Shown here: in pieces, positions 40,853 through 48,293 of the stretch
Position numbering within the stretch: position 1 is the stretch's first letter
Layout of the letters: the number at the start of each line of letters is the position of its first letter
Assembly: GCA_964035015.1 (NCBI GenBank)
Contig: OZ036004.1
Span: 13,959,427 to 14,023,426 of the forward strand
DNA length: 64,000 nt
Origin: Corallium rubrum
Lineage: Eukaryota; Cnidaria; Anthozoa; Scleralcyonacea; Coralliidae
Reading direction: 5' to 3'
Notes under the pieces: model-generated
The model's database searches: none
The model's input: only the letters and a program-made list of their open reading frames with translations
Told to the model about the DNA's origin: nothing
Program-made: the position numbers and the translations under genes

Positions 40853-41596
40853 ATGACCAGCCCAAAGCTCGGTGCTCGGCTAACCGCCCTCGACGGGAAC
40901 ATCGGTGTGGGAAAGACAACGTTCGCTATACCATTCGCTGTAAGAAATGGTTATTACCTTGCTGAGGAGCCAGTTGACGACAACCCATACCTAGAAAGGT
41001 TTTACGCCGACCCCGGGAGGTGGGCGTACGAAATGGAAACCTGGTTCCTCGGTGAGAGAATCGACGTCTACCTAGAGGCTCTGGAGTTAATCAACGAAGG
41101 GAGGAATGTGATTGTAGAGCGAACACATCACAGCTGTATGGTTTTTACTAAGAACTGTTGGCGTAATGGGTGGATAACCGACAAACAGTTCTCTGAGTAT
41201 TCCCGGGTCTTACACTCACTAAACAATCTCCTCCCAACCCCTGATGCCCTACTATTCCTAGAAGCCTCAGCTGACACCTGCTACGACCGAATGCTCAGTA
41301 GAGGTCGGAAATGTGAAGCCGGTGTAACTAAGGATTACCTCAGGTGTGTAGAGAGGTATATGGGGGAGATGACTGAGGACATAGCCCTTAATGGGACTAA
41401 GGTGATTACCCTAGATTGGGAAGACTTCGGTCCGGATGAGTCGGAGGTGGTCGGTGCCCTCAGTGGGGTCCCTAGCAGGTTTCACGGTTGGATGGCTCGT
41501 GTGGATGACCGAGACGTCTACATACCAGAGATCGTCAGTCAGGTCCGCCAGGCCCGGCATGCTCAGCTGAGTCATAGGTCCTATGGTACCGTGTGA
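40853..41596 (+). CDS. Deoxynucleoside kinase (dCK/dGK/TK2 family), 247 aa
   Basis: Phosphorylates deoxynucleosides for dNTP supply, by family. P-loop GNIGVGKTT lies at 15-23, EEPV at 38-41 gives the catalytic Glu, ERTHHS at 89-94 stands where the family has D/E-R-S, and SRGRKCEAGV at 149-158 with DYL following is the Arg-rich lid. WAYEMETWF at 57-65 occupies the substrate-binding helix; the family's base-contacting Gln seems to be Glu62, which could alter specificity. The frame is intact. It is the only rightward gene in the left block, it starts at GGTATA-ATG like its neighbours, and its 3' end overlaps the convergent 173-aa gene by 62 bp. This is not a standard Polinton gene, so it is probably captured cargo. 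Which host or viral lineage supplied it needs a tree. Confidence 0.9.
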   Translation: MTSPKLGARLTALDGNIGVGKTTFAIPFAVRNGYYLAEEPVDDNPYLERFYADPGRWAYEMETWFLGERIDVYLEALELINEGRNVIVERTHHSCMVFTKNCWRNGWITDKQFSEYSRVLHSLNNLLPTPDALLFLEASADTCYDRMLSRGRKCEAGVTKDYLRCVERYMGEMTEDIALNGTKVITLDWEDFGPDESEVVGALSGVPSRFHGWMARVDDRDVYIPEIVSQVRQARHAQLSHRSYGTV

Positions 41597-42056
41597 TCAT
41601 ACTGTCGGAATGTGGACAGACCTCAGTCACAATGTCGTCGAGTACACGGACGTCGGATAGGAAGACAGTCTCATCGTAGGAAGCGCCACGTAGGAAGCTT
41701 CTGATTTGTGTCAGAACCTTGTGGTAGCTAACGTGAGCGAATTCACAGTTCTCCAGCCGGCCAGGCATTCCCGACTTGGTCATATATCCCTGAATCAGAA
41801 CACCAGGACCGGCTATGGTTCCGAGGATCAGTGGGTTAGCTGTAACACCACCGGCTATTCCCCCAACCACGGTCAACCCAATAGAGACCGTCTCGAGGAT
41901 CATCTTCAGTCTCTTCAGTCGGGTGTGTTTCCACTTGTAACAGGTCGCTAACCTGTGGTAATACGAATAGAGTCGGGTTAGTTTGTCCACTTCAGCCGAT
42001 TGGAGGTTTTTACCAATGTGGTTGAAGCTGACGACGCTTTTCCTCTTTTTCCCCAT
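41535..42056 (-). CDS. Two-segment membrane protein, 173 aa
   Basis: A basic N-terminus (MGKKRKSVVSF) leads into a helical stretch with LTRLYSYYHRLATCYKWKH. Two adjacent hydrophobic segments, ILETVSIGLTVVGGIAGGV and LILGTIAGPGVLIQGYM, follow, then a C-terminal helical region with SYHKVLTQIRSFLRG and VRVLDDIVTEVCPHSD. I recall closely similar proteins near other cnidarian Polinton genes, and the helix-2TM-helix order is reminiscent of SLATT-type proteins, but no function can be assigned. Its last 62 bp run antisense to the kinase gene. Confidence 0.7.
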   Translation of the reverse strand: MGKKRKSVVSFNHIGKNLQSAEVDKLTRLYSYYHRLATCYKWKHTRLKRLKMILETVSIGLTVVGGIAGGVTANPLILGTIAGPGVLIQGYMTKSGMPGRLENCEFAHVSYHKVLTQIRSFLRGASYDETVFLSDVRVLDDIVTEVCPHSDSMITRYHRTYDSAEHAGPGGPD

Positions 42057-42061
42057 TCTAA

Positions 42062-42847
42062 TTACAGGTCATATTCAACCATGGTCCTGTTACAAATCCT
42101 CTCAATCTCAGGATTCCCCAGACGACCCTCTACGATCTTCATACCGTAAAAGTTGATGTCTGAGTAATACTTTTTAAAACTATTTAGCCCGAAGACATCC
42201 ATATAAGACGTCCCTATCTGATCGATGTTACTGATGAAAAATGAGTCCCTTAGTATTTCACCATTTATCCTGACGTGTGACACTCTAACTCCGGATAGCC
42301 AGTGGGCAGATATCAGAACCTTCTTTCCGATGAACTTCGCCGGAATTGTACACTCGTGAATCCTATGTGGTGACGACCCATCTATAAACAGTTTGTCATC
42401 CACCCCAGCTTTAAACCCAATGCTTTTACCGAGACTGTTGTCATTGTTGGAAACAATCATTTCCCAGGTACCTGACGATGGTCTCACACTATTCCTCTTT
42501 ACCACGACGAAAACGGAGACGTCAGTGAACATGAGCCTGGGTATGCTAACGTGGAAGGCTGTTCTTATTGAGGACTCAGGGTGAAGGAAGTGGTGGTCGC
42601 CAGCAGTGTTAAGCTGTGGGCTGATACTAGGGGGTCTCCAAAACATGGCTGAGTTGGTTCTGGTCTCACCGTCCCTATCCTCTATGTAGTCAACAAAGGG
42701 GGGAAGGTTAGAGACCGCGTTTTTACTGGCCCTGGTTACGTTCAGATCGAAGATAACTCTGCTGTCACGGGTCTTTATGTGAGCTTTCAGTCTATCGTTG
42801 AGTTGTTTATTAGTGATTGGTCTGCTGTAACCATAAAACAGACTCAT
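42062..42847 (-). CDS. Lectin-like (concanavalin A/LamG-fold) protein A, 261 aa
   Basis: The C-terminal half has the shape of a concanavalin A/LamG jelly-roll: beta-rich VSVFVVVKRN, WEMIVSNN, IGFKAGVDDKLFI, KVLISAHWLSGVRVSHVRI and a final INFYGMKIVEGRLGNPEI-x-I segment like the family's closing ...LSDAEI...Y-x-L. The first 60 residues are not of that fold and may anchor it. No signal peptide or membrane segment. It is one of two tandem paralogues. A capsid fibre or receptor-binding role would fit a glycan-binding domain, but that is inference. Starts at CCTATAGTAT-ATG. Confidence 0.7.
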   Translation of the reverse strand: MSLFYGYSRPITNKQLNDRLKAHIKTRDSRVIFDLNVTRASKNAVSNLPPFVDYIEDRDGETRTNSAMFWRPPSISPQLNTAGDHHFLHPESSIRTAFHVSIPRLMFTDVSVFVVVKRNSVRPSSGTWEMIVSNNDNSLGKSIGFKAGVDDKLFIDGSSPHRIHECTIPAKFIGKKVLISAHWLSGVRVSHVRINGEILRDSFFISNIDQIGTSYMDVFGLNSFKKYYSDINFYGMKIVEGRLGNPEIERICNRTMVEYDL

Positions 42848-42874
42848 ATACTATAGGACAGATACCCAGACGCG

Positions 42875-43660
42875 CTACAGACCGTACTCAGCCATAACCT
42901 CCTTACAGATCCTCCCGATCTCGGGTTCTCCCAGACGACCCTCTACAACCCTCATACCGTAGAAGCTGATGTCTGAATAGAAACTTTTTAAGCTGTTCAC
43001 CCCGAGAACACTCAGGTAGGGTGTTCCCAACTGTCCGTTGTCACACATAGAGTATGAGTCCCTCAGTATCTCACCGTTTATCCTGACGTGTGACACTCTA
43101 AGTCCGGATAGCCAGTGGGCAGATATCAAAACCTTCTTCCCGATGAACTTCGCTGGAATCGTACACTCATGAAACCTAGACGGTGTCATCCCACCGAAAA
43201 CCAGTCTATTACTCACCCCAGCTTTAAACCCAAGGCTTCTACCATCGTTAACATTGGCATTGGAAACAATTGTTTCCCAGGCACCCGACGCCGATCTTAT
43301 TGTATTCCTCTTTACCACAACGAAAACTGAGACATTGGTGAACATGAATCTGGGCACGTTAGCCTGGAAGGCTGTTCTTATTGAGGACTCAGGGTAAAGG
43401 AAATGGTGATCACCGGCGGTGTCTAGCTGTGGGTTGACACTTAAGGGTCTCCAAAACATGGCTGAGTGGATCTCACCGTCTCTGTCTTCTATGTAATCAA
43501 CAGAATGGAGCTTGGGGACTGCGTTCTTACTGGATCTGGTTACGTTCAGATCAAAGATGACCTTGTAGTCGGGCTTCGTGTTAAGGACTTCTTTCAACCT
43601 GTCGCTGAGATGTTTATTAGTCACTGTGTCCAGTCTGTTGTAACCATAAAACAGACTCAT
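42875..43660 (-). CDS. Lectin-like (concanavalin A/LamG-fold) protein B, 261 aa
   Basis: Same length as protein A and identical at most positions by eye, including MSLFYGYNR at the start, YIEDRDGE, GDHHFLYPESSIRTAF, IPAKFIGKKVLISAHWLSG and SDISFYGMRVVEGRLGEPEI. Differences cluster in the N-terminal 60 residues and in loops such as GGMTPSRFHEC versus GSSPHRIHEC, which would suit divergence in ligand contact. The upstream CTATAGTAT-ATG is duplicated along with the gene, so each copy keeps its own start motif. The spacer between the copies is 27 bp. Confidence 0.7.
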   Translation of the reverse strand: MSLFYGYNRLDTVTNKHLSDRLKEVLNTKPDYKVIFDLNVTRSSKNAVPKLHSVDYIEDRDGEIHSAMFWRPLSVNPQLDTAGDHHFLYPESSIRTAFQANVPRFMFTNVSVFVVVKRNTIRSASGAWETIVSNANVNDGRSLGFKAGVSNRLVFGGMTPSRFHECTIPAKFIGKKVLISAHWLSGLRVSHVRINGEILRDSYSMCDNGQLGTPYLSVLGVNSLKSFYSDISFYGMRVVEGRLGEPEIGRICKEVMAEYGL

Positions 43661-43663
43661 ATA

Positions 43664-45094
43664 CTATAGGGCGTATTTACTGAACAAATACCCAGACACA
43701 GCTGTGAGGACTAGTAGGATTCCCAACTCATTGTCTTGCTTTGGTTGTCTGTCAGGTGTATGGACGGTTGGTCCGTTAGGTGTATGGACGGCTGGTTTGT
43801 CAGGTGTGTGGACGGTTGGTTTGTCGGTTTGTTCGTCACTGTCGTCTAGTGTTTCCAGATGTGGACCGCTTTCTTGGTGTGTCTTTGGTGATTGTTTGTG
43901 AACACCTTGGTAGTTGACTTCAGAATTAATACCAAACCTCATACCCTCCGACGCACGTCTGAGAACGTTGTTGTACCCTAGGATTTTCTCCTTCAGTATC
44001 GTCAGTGATCCTGGTACTAACCACGTGTCAGGACTTATGGCTAGGTTCTGGGTGACGTTAGTATCTGATATTGCCCTGTTCATATTCAGAATCCAGGTAC
44101 TGACGCTGTAGTTAACGACGGCATCCTCTACAAGGACTCTAAACTCCTGCTGTGTCTCGAGACTGCCAGCACCTTTGTTAACAATGCTGACTCTTGTTTT
44201 AGCCTGTGAACCGAGGACGGCGTAGACATAAGCCTCGATGGACTCATTCAGATACTGCAGACCTACCCTGGTGAAACCATCTGTCCGTAAAGGGATGAAC
44301 CTTCTGTAGTGTGTCTTATAGTCGCTATTGAGACGCCACATCCACTCACGGAATGAACGGTTGTGTTTGTAACCAGAGTGAGGATTAATCAGGAACTTTT
44401 TCTCTCTGGGTATGTTCGCCATGTTGTCAATCACATCACCGTGTTCCCCAACGCCAAACTCTCTCATTAGGTCACTCCTCTTTTCGGTTATGAGATGTCT
44501 TAGTATACGCCGCGTGGTGAAATAGAGGTGGAAACGCATGATTGAGGAGACCACTGGATATACATCTTCTGAGAATTTCAGATGCTCCACCCCAACGCCA
44601 CAGCAGTACGAACTGAGGTAAACAGCAAAGATGAGCTGGTAATAAGGTTCATTGTTATTCCACCATACCGCGATGTCCATCCGGTTTCCTGGATTCAGGA
44701 CTGGTAACTTTGCCATGAAGAAGTCCTGACCGTTAACGTAGATCTTGAAATTGTTAAGGTCGTAGTCTATGGCGTTGTCTGATAGATATGTGAACTTCGA
44801 GAAGTCGTATTTTCCCTCAATGTCACTCTCCCAGTGCCGTTTACCCTGAACTTTCTGTACCGTACCACCACCAAGCCATATCTTCGGAAATCTGGGTGGT
44901 GGTTTATTTATTGTCAGATACTTGGTGTGGTCCTTATTGTTCTTGAACTCCGCGTCACCAGTGTAGATGTATGAGTCACCGACAGGTCCAAAGAACACAC
45001 CAGGTTCTGACTGACCGAAGACTGACTCAGTTATGAACTTAGTTCTATGGGCGTATGGGTATTTGATGAAAAACTCTTTCAGGGTCTTATCCAT
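43664..45094 (-). CDS. Large Polinton protein with repeat stalk and C-terminal anchor, 476 aa
   Basis: No family recognised. The body (1-400) is globular and mixed, with KYLTINKPPPRFPKIWLGGG, a hydrophobic YYQLIFAVYLSSYCCGVGV at about 172-190, SIMRFHLYFTTRRILRHLI, and a region with TWLVPGSLTILKEKILGY. Residues about 424-447 are a short repeat of VHTPDKPA, VHTPNGPT and VHTPDRQP. The protein ends in a membrane segment ELGILLVLTAVSGYLFSKY and a short tail. A Pro/Thr-rich stalk plus anchor suggests display on a membrane. The gene is divergent from the integrase across 19 bp and is preceded by ACCTATGATAT-ATG. Alternative: a minor virion protein peculiar to this lineage. Confidence 0.65.
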   Translation of the reverse strand: MDKTLKEFFIKYPYAHRTKFITESVFGQSEPGVFFGPVGDSYIYTGDAEFKNNKDHTKYLTINKPPPRFPKIWLGGGTVQKVQGKRHWESDIEGKYDFSKFTYLSDNAIDYDLNNFKIYVNGQDFFMAKLPVLNPGNRMDIAVWWNNNEPYYQLIFAVYLSSYCCGVGVEHLKFSEDVYPVVSSIMRFHLYFTTRRILRHLITEKRSDLMREFGVGEHGDVIDNMANIPREKKFLINPHSGYKHNRSFREWMWRLNSDYKTHYRRFIPLRTDGFTRVGLQYLNESIEAYVYAVLGSQAKTRVSIVNKGAGSLETQQEFRVLVEDAVVNYSVSTWILNMNRAISDTNVTQNLAISPDTWLVPGSLTILKEKILGYNNVLRRASEGMRFGINSEVNYQGVHKQSPKTHQESGPHLETLDDSDEQTDKPTVHTPDKPAVHTPNGPTVHTPDRQPKQDNELGILLVLTAVSGYLFSKYAL

Positions 45095-45113
45095 ATATCA
45101 TAGGTTAGGTTAT
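45095..45113. promoter_or_regulatory. 19-bp divergent spacer separating the two gene blocks
   Basis: The sequence ATATCATAGGTTAGGTTAT joins two start codons in opposite directions. Read leftward it gives ACCTATGATAT-ATG and rightward GGTTAGGTTAT-ATG, so both genes carry the shared start motif. Transcripts must have almost no leader if initiation occurs here. Confidence 0.6.
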
Positions 45114-46211
45114 ATGGACGCTGGGGTCGGGTTGGAACAGGAACTGAGAGATATATGGTATAATCCGAAAACAGGATATCAGTCGGCTGAACGGTTGTAC
45201 CAGAAGGCATTGGAGGAAGGTCTTGATGTGAGTAGGAAGGCAGTAAGGGATTGGCTGAAAACACAGGACACGTACACGAGGTATAGACCGGTTGTGAGGA
45301 GGCATAAGTTCAGACAGACGTTCGTTAGCCACCTCGGTGAACAGATACAGATGGACCTGGTTGATATTTCGAAGTATAAGAACCAGAATAAGGGGTATTA
45401 CTGGATTTTGACCGCTGTTGAGATTCTGAGTAGGTATGCTTTCGCTGTTCCCGTTTACAGGAAGGACACGAGTAATATGACTGGGGCTGTGGCTGAGTTG
45501 TTGGAACAGTTCAGAGACCGCTTTGGTGACTACCCCAACCTGGCTCAGTTCGACGACGGAAAGGAGTTTTACAACGTCGGTGTGAAAGGTCTGCTGAAGG
45601 AACATGGTGTTGAGTACTTCAGTACGTTTTCAGACAAGAAAGCAGCGATCGTCGAACGGTTCAACAGAACACTTAAGACTGCTATGTGGAAGTATTTCTA
45701 CACCAAGGGGACTTATAGGTGGATTGATGTCCTGGACGACCTCGTTGAGGGTTATAACAACACAAAACACAGTGTTACCCTTTTAAAGCCTAAGGACGTG
45801 AATAAGTCAAACGAGAATCAGGTTTGGAATACGTTGTTCGGTCATCACTTTGGTGATCACCCTCTGCCTAAGTTCCGGATTGGAGACACTGTGAGGGTGT
45901 CAAAGTACAAGAGTATATTTACGAAAGGTTATGAGGCTAACTTCACTGAGGAAATCTTCAGGATTACGAAGGTCATCCGTGGTGATCCAAACGTTTACGA
46001 GATTGAGGACGCTGAGGGTGAACCGATTATCGGAAAGTTTTATGAGGAAGAGCTGTCACCGGTGGATAAGAAGGATGACGTTTATAGGGTTGAGAAGGTG
46101 CTGAGGAGGAAAAGAGTCGCGGGAAAGAAGATGGTGTTGGTCAAGTGGTTGGGTTATGACAGTAAACACAACTCATGGATACCCGAGAGTGATGTACAAA
46201 ACCTGGGTTAG
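45114..46211 (+). CDS. INT: Polinton integrase with chromodomain, 365 aa
   Basis: Retroviral-type DDE integrase that would insert the element. I chose the ATG at 45114 (MDAGVGLEQELRDIW) because the shared start motif touches it; an upstream in-frame ATG at 45033 lies inside the divergent gene. Residues 20-60 carry YQSAERLYQKALEEG and VSRKAVRDWLKTQDTYTRY, the usual Polinton N-terminus. The catalytic triad is in IQMDLVDI (D81), AQFDDGKEF (D147/148) and AIVERFNRTLK (E181). An SH3-like part follows (FRIGDTVRVSKYKSIF), then a C-terminal chromodomain at about 322-364 with VEKVLRRKRV, VLVKWLGYDSKHNSWIPE. The frame is intact. Confidence 0.95.
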   Translation: MDAGVGLEQELRDIWYNPKTGYQSAERLYQKALEEGLDVSRKAVRDWLKTQDTYTRYRPVVRRHKFRQTFVSHLGEQIQMDLVDISKYKNQNKGYYWILTAVEILSRYAFAVPVYRKDTSNMTGAVAELLEQFRDRFGDYPNLAQFDDGKEFYNVGVKGLLKEHGVEYFSTFSDKKAAIVERFNRTLKTAMWKYFYTKGTYRWIDVLDDLVEGYNNTKHSVTLLKPKDVNKSNENQVWNTLFGHHFGDHPLPKFRIGDTVRVSKYKSIFTKGYEANFTEEIFRITKVIRGDPNVYEIEDAEGEPIIGKFYEEELSPVDKKDDVYRVEKVLRRKRVAGKKMVLVKWLGYDSKHNSWIPESDVQNLG

Positions 46212-46225
46212 TATATACTCGGGTA

Positions 46226-46915
46226 ATGAGGTTAACATTATTCATTGAAAATGGTGAGAAGACTGTCTACTTTGAACAGCCTATCATGGTGGCAGGTCCA
46301 AGACCACAGGTGATGCTGAAGAAAGCGACGGTATACTGGGACTACAACAATGTGATGTCAGGTCTGAACGATTCGGTGTCGTTCGATGGTAAGGAGGCAT
46401 CCGCCCCTGAAGGTTATCTCAGCTTTGACGCGTTGGAAACGTTTGTTAAGGGTTTGGCCGGGACCCACAGTGGGGTGGTTGAGTTCGGAAAGAATGTTTA
46501 CAACGGAACTTCTAAAGTGAAAACGTCTGAAAAGCTGAAGCTTGGGAAGATGGGTCTTCTTCTGGGGTTTGGTGAGGACGATGTGATAGACGTCGGTGGT
46601 GGTGGGTGGACAAATAGTCCTAATCAGGTGGACATCAATAGAGGGTTGAGGTATGTCAGGATCTCGTGTGACGCTGTTGAAAGTGAGAAAAGTCTGGACA
46701 ATGGGAGGAGGAGTAATCTGATTGGCACTCTCCCAATAACCTCTGAGCAGAGTCTAAAAGGGAGTGTACAGCACTACACAGACATTGAGTCGAAAGCTGA
46801 GATCCGTAAGGGTGTCTATGGTAAGATGACCTTTAGGGTTCGTGGGAATAATGACCATTCAGTAGGCCGACCGGTTGGGATTGGAGCTGTTCTGCTTGAG
46901 TTGTACATAGGTTAG
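46226..46915 (+). CDS. Candidate minor capsid (penton-type) protein, 229 aa
   Basis: Beta-rich with no membrane segment. Notable stretches are VMLKKATVYWDYNNVMSGL, YVRISCDAVESEKSLDNGR, SNLIGTLPITSEQSLKGS and the closing KMTFRVRGNNDHSVG followed by VGIGAVLLELYIG, the kind of ending seen in single-jelly-roll penton proteins of Polintons. Size (about 230-260) and position between integrase and the 413-aa gene also fit. Assignment rests on these impressions, not on a structural comparison. Start motif TTAGTATATACTCGGGTA-ATG lies 12 bp after the integrase stop. Confidence 0.6.
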   Translation: MRLTLFIENGEKTVYFEQPIMVAGPRPQVMLKKATVYWDYNNVMSGLNDSVSFDGKEASAPEGYLSFDALETFVKGLAGTHSGVVEFGKNVYNGTSKVKTSEKLKLGKMGLLLGFGEDDVIDVGGGGWTNSPNQVDINRGLRYVRISCDAVESEKSLDNGRRSNLIGTLPITSEQSLKGSVQHYTDIESKAEIRKGVYGKMTFRVRGNNDHSVGRPVGIGAVLLELYIG

Positions 46916-46924
46916 TATATAATG
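46908..46924 (+). promoter_or_regulatory. Best copy of the shared start motif
   Basis: GGTTAGTATATA-ATGG immediately upstream of the 413-aa gene. It contains the TAG stop of the preceding gene, so the two genes are separated only by this motif. Confidence 0.6.
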
Positions 46925-48163
46925 GCCGGAGAAGGAGAGGACTATGAAATGGATCATTTCGGTGAAGAGTGGATGGATGCTGAGGGGGATACTGATGAGA
47001 CCAGCTTAACCGACACAAACCAAAGATTCATACCATCCGACACAGATCCTCACATAATCACAGTCGGTTCAACTGACACAAACCGTGTTAGGGATAGGAT
47101 CAACACCAGCGATGATGATCGGAAACAGGATAAGTCTCTCATAAACGCCAGAAAAAAGTTCTTCAAAGAGGAGTTAGGTATGACGGTAAATAAAGGTGAT
47201 GGTGAGGCCTCTAAGGAACTGTTAGAACAGTCTGCGATTAGCCGTAATAAAAGAAGTGGTAAAACCGATGGAATACTCTTTAAGGGTGTAAAAGTTATGA
47301 TACGTGAGAAAGGTAAGGAAGGTAAGATCATACGTAACAAAAACACAACAGATAAGAAAGTAATGAAAGTTACCGATGAGTATGAGGATCTGTTAGGAGA
47401 GGCTCGTAATGAGCATTCCAATAGACTTAAGGGAGTCATTGAGGAGGCTAACAGTGGTCCTACAACTTCAGAAGCTATGGATGACATAATCTCACAAGTC
47501 GGCTCAGAAAGTGAGAGAGTACTTGAGGGAAGAGAGGAGGACCTACAAGAACAGGCGAGAGGAATATTCCTAACTGAGCAGGAAGTAAGAGTATTCATAG
47601 GAACGCTCAACCCACGGGGCACAAGTGTAGATAAGATTGAGGCTCTTGAAATAGAGGCTAGAGACTGTAGACGAAAAGCGGCTGATGAAGAGGATCTCCG
47701 TAAGAAGCAGCTGTATGAGAGTTTTAGTAAGGTGGCGGAAATGAAAGCGGACACCATAAGAATCAGGATCGGTGACGCCCCCCAACACATTGATGTTATA
47801 TCTATCTTAGAGAATGAAGTGGAAAACAATGACCTGAATAGGTTGGAACGTTTTAAGAGGTGGGCTAGGAAAAATATGGTTGGCTTGTCTGCCATAGCCA
47901 TTACCATAGCTGGGATCATAACCACAATAGTTGTGGCTGCTAGGGGGGTTGTCTCTGGGGGAGCTAGAGCCGTTGGTGGTTTCGCTAAGGCACTCGCTAA
48001 CCTGGGTAAGAGTTTGGGACCTCTGTTAGCACCACTGTTCAGTTTGGTAGCACAGGTTCTGACTTGGGGAGCAAAAGGAATAGCATGGTTAGCCAACAAT
48101 CTGTGGGTTCTTGCCATAGCTATGACGTGGTTGTTGTATGACTACTGGAAAAACAGAAAATAA
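46922..48163 (+). CDS. Polinton virion-type membrane protein, 413 aa
   Basis: Acidic N-terminus (DYEMDHFGEEWMDAEGD), a long charged helical middle with RGIFLTEQEVRVFIGTLNPR and KIEALEIEARDCRRKAADEE, then from about 308 LERFKRWARKNMVGLSAI, AITIAGIITTIVVAARG, a Gly/Ala-rich stretch GGARAVGGFAKALANLGKSL, FSLVAQVLTWGAKGIAWLA and the anchor LWVLAIAMTWLLYDYW ending NRK. I recall this Ala/Gly-rich C-terminus as a frequent product of cnidarian Polintons. By analogy with small hydrophobic core or lytic proteins of adenoviruses it may be membrane-active; that is inference. It lies just before the capsid gene. Confidence 0.75.
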   Translation: MAGEGEDYEMDHFGEEWMDAEGDTDETSLTDTNQRFIPSDTDPHIITVGSTDTNRVRDRINTSDDDRKQDKSLINARKKFFKEELGMTVNKGDGEASKELLEQSAISRNKRSGKTDGILFKGVKVMIREKGKEGKIIRNKNTTDKKVMKVTDEYEDLLGEARNEHSNRLKGVIEEANSGPTTSEAMDDIISQVGSESERVLEGREEDLQEQARGIFLTEQEVRVFIGTLNPRGTSVDKIEALEIEARDCRRKAADEEDLRKKQLYESFSKVAEMKADTIRIRIGDAPQHIDVISILENEVENNDLNRLERFKRWARKNMVGLSAIAITIAGIITTIVVAARGVVSGGARAVGGFAKALANLGKSLGPLLAPLFSLVAQVLTWGAKGIAWLANNLWVLAIAMTWLLYDYWKNRK

Positions 48164-48180
48164 AACCTGTTATGTAGTAT

Positions 48181-48293
48181 ATGACCAACAGAAGTCAGAC
48201 AGAGCTGTTACCTGGATTTAGACGGGCGAGAATGTCGGAGATTAAGGGACTCCGGACAAGACACACAATCACCATGAACCCCAACAAAGTCAA
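48181..48293 (+). pseudogene. MCP: Major capsid protein, 5' piece before the hAT-like insertion
   Basis: Encodes the first ~38 residues, MTNRSQTELLPGFRRARMS onwards, ending within the KV codons at the insertion site. The start motif GTAGTAT-ATG precedes it. The frame beyond 48294 is transposon sequence. The other pieces are at 50301-50916 and 50903-51397. Confidence 0.8.

Noticed and set aside
40853-41596. Functional link between host TYMS and the Polinton kinase
   Set aside because: Both act in dTMP metabolism, but they lie in separate units 20 kb apart across a scaffold gap; nothing in the sequence ties them together.
47050-48117. A 355-codon open frame antisense to the 413-aa membrane protein
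   Set aside because: It mirrors a real gene with family-like C-terminus on the plus strand, is low in complexity (Ser/Leu-rich) and has no start motif.
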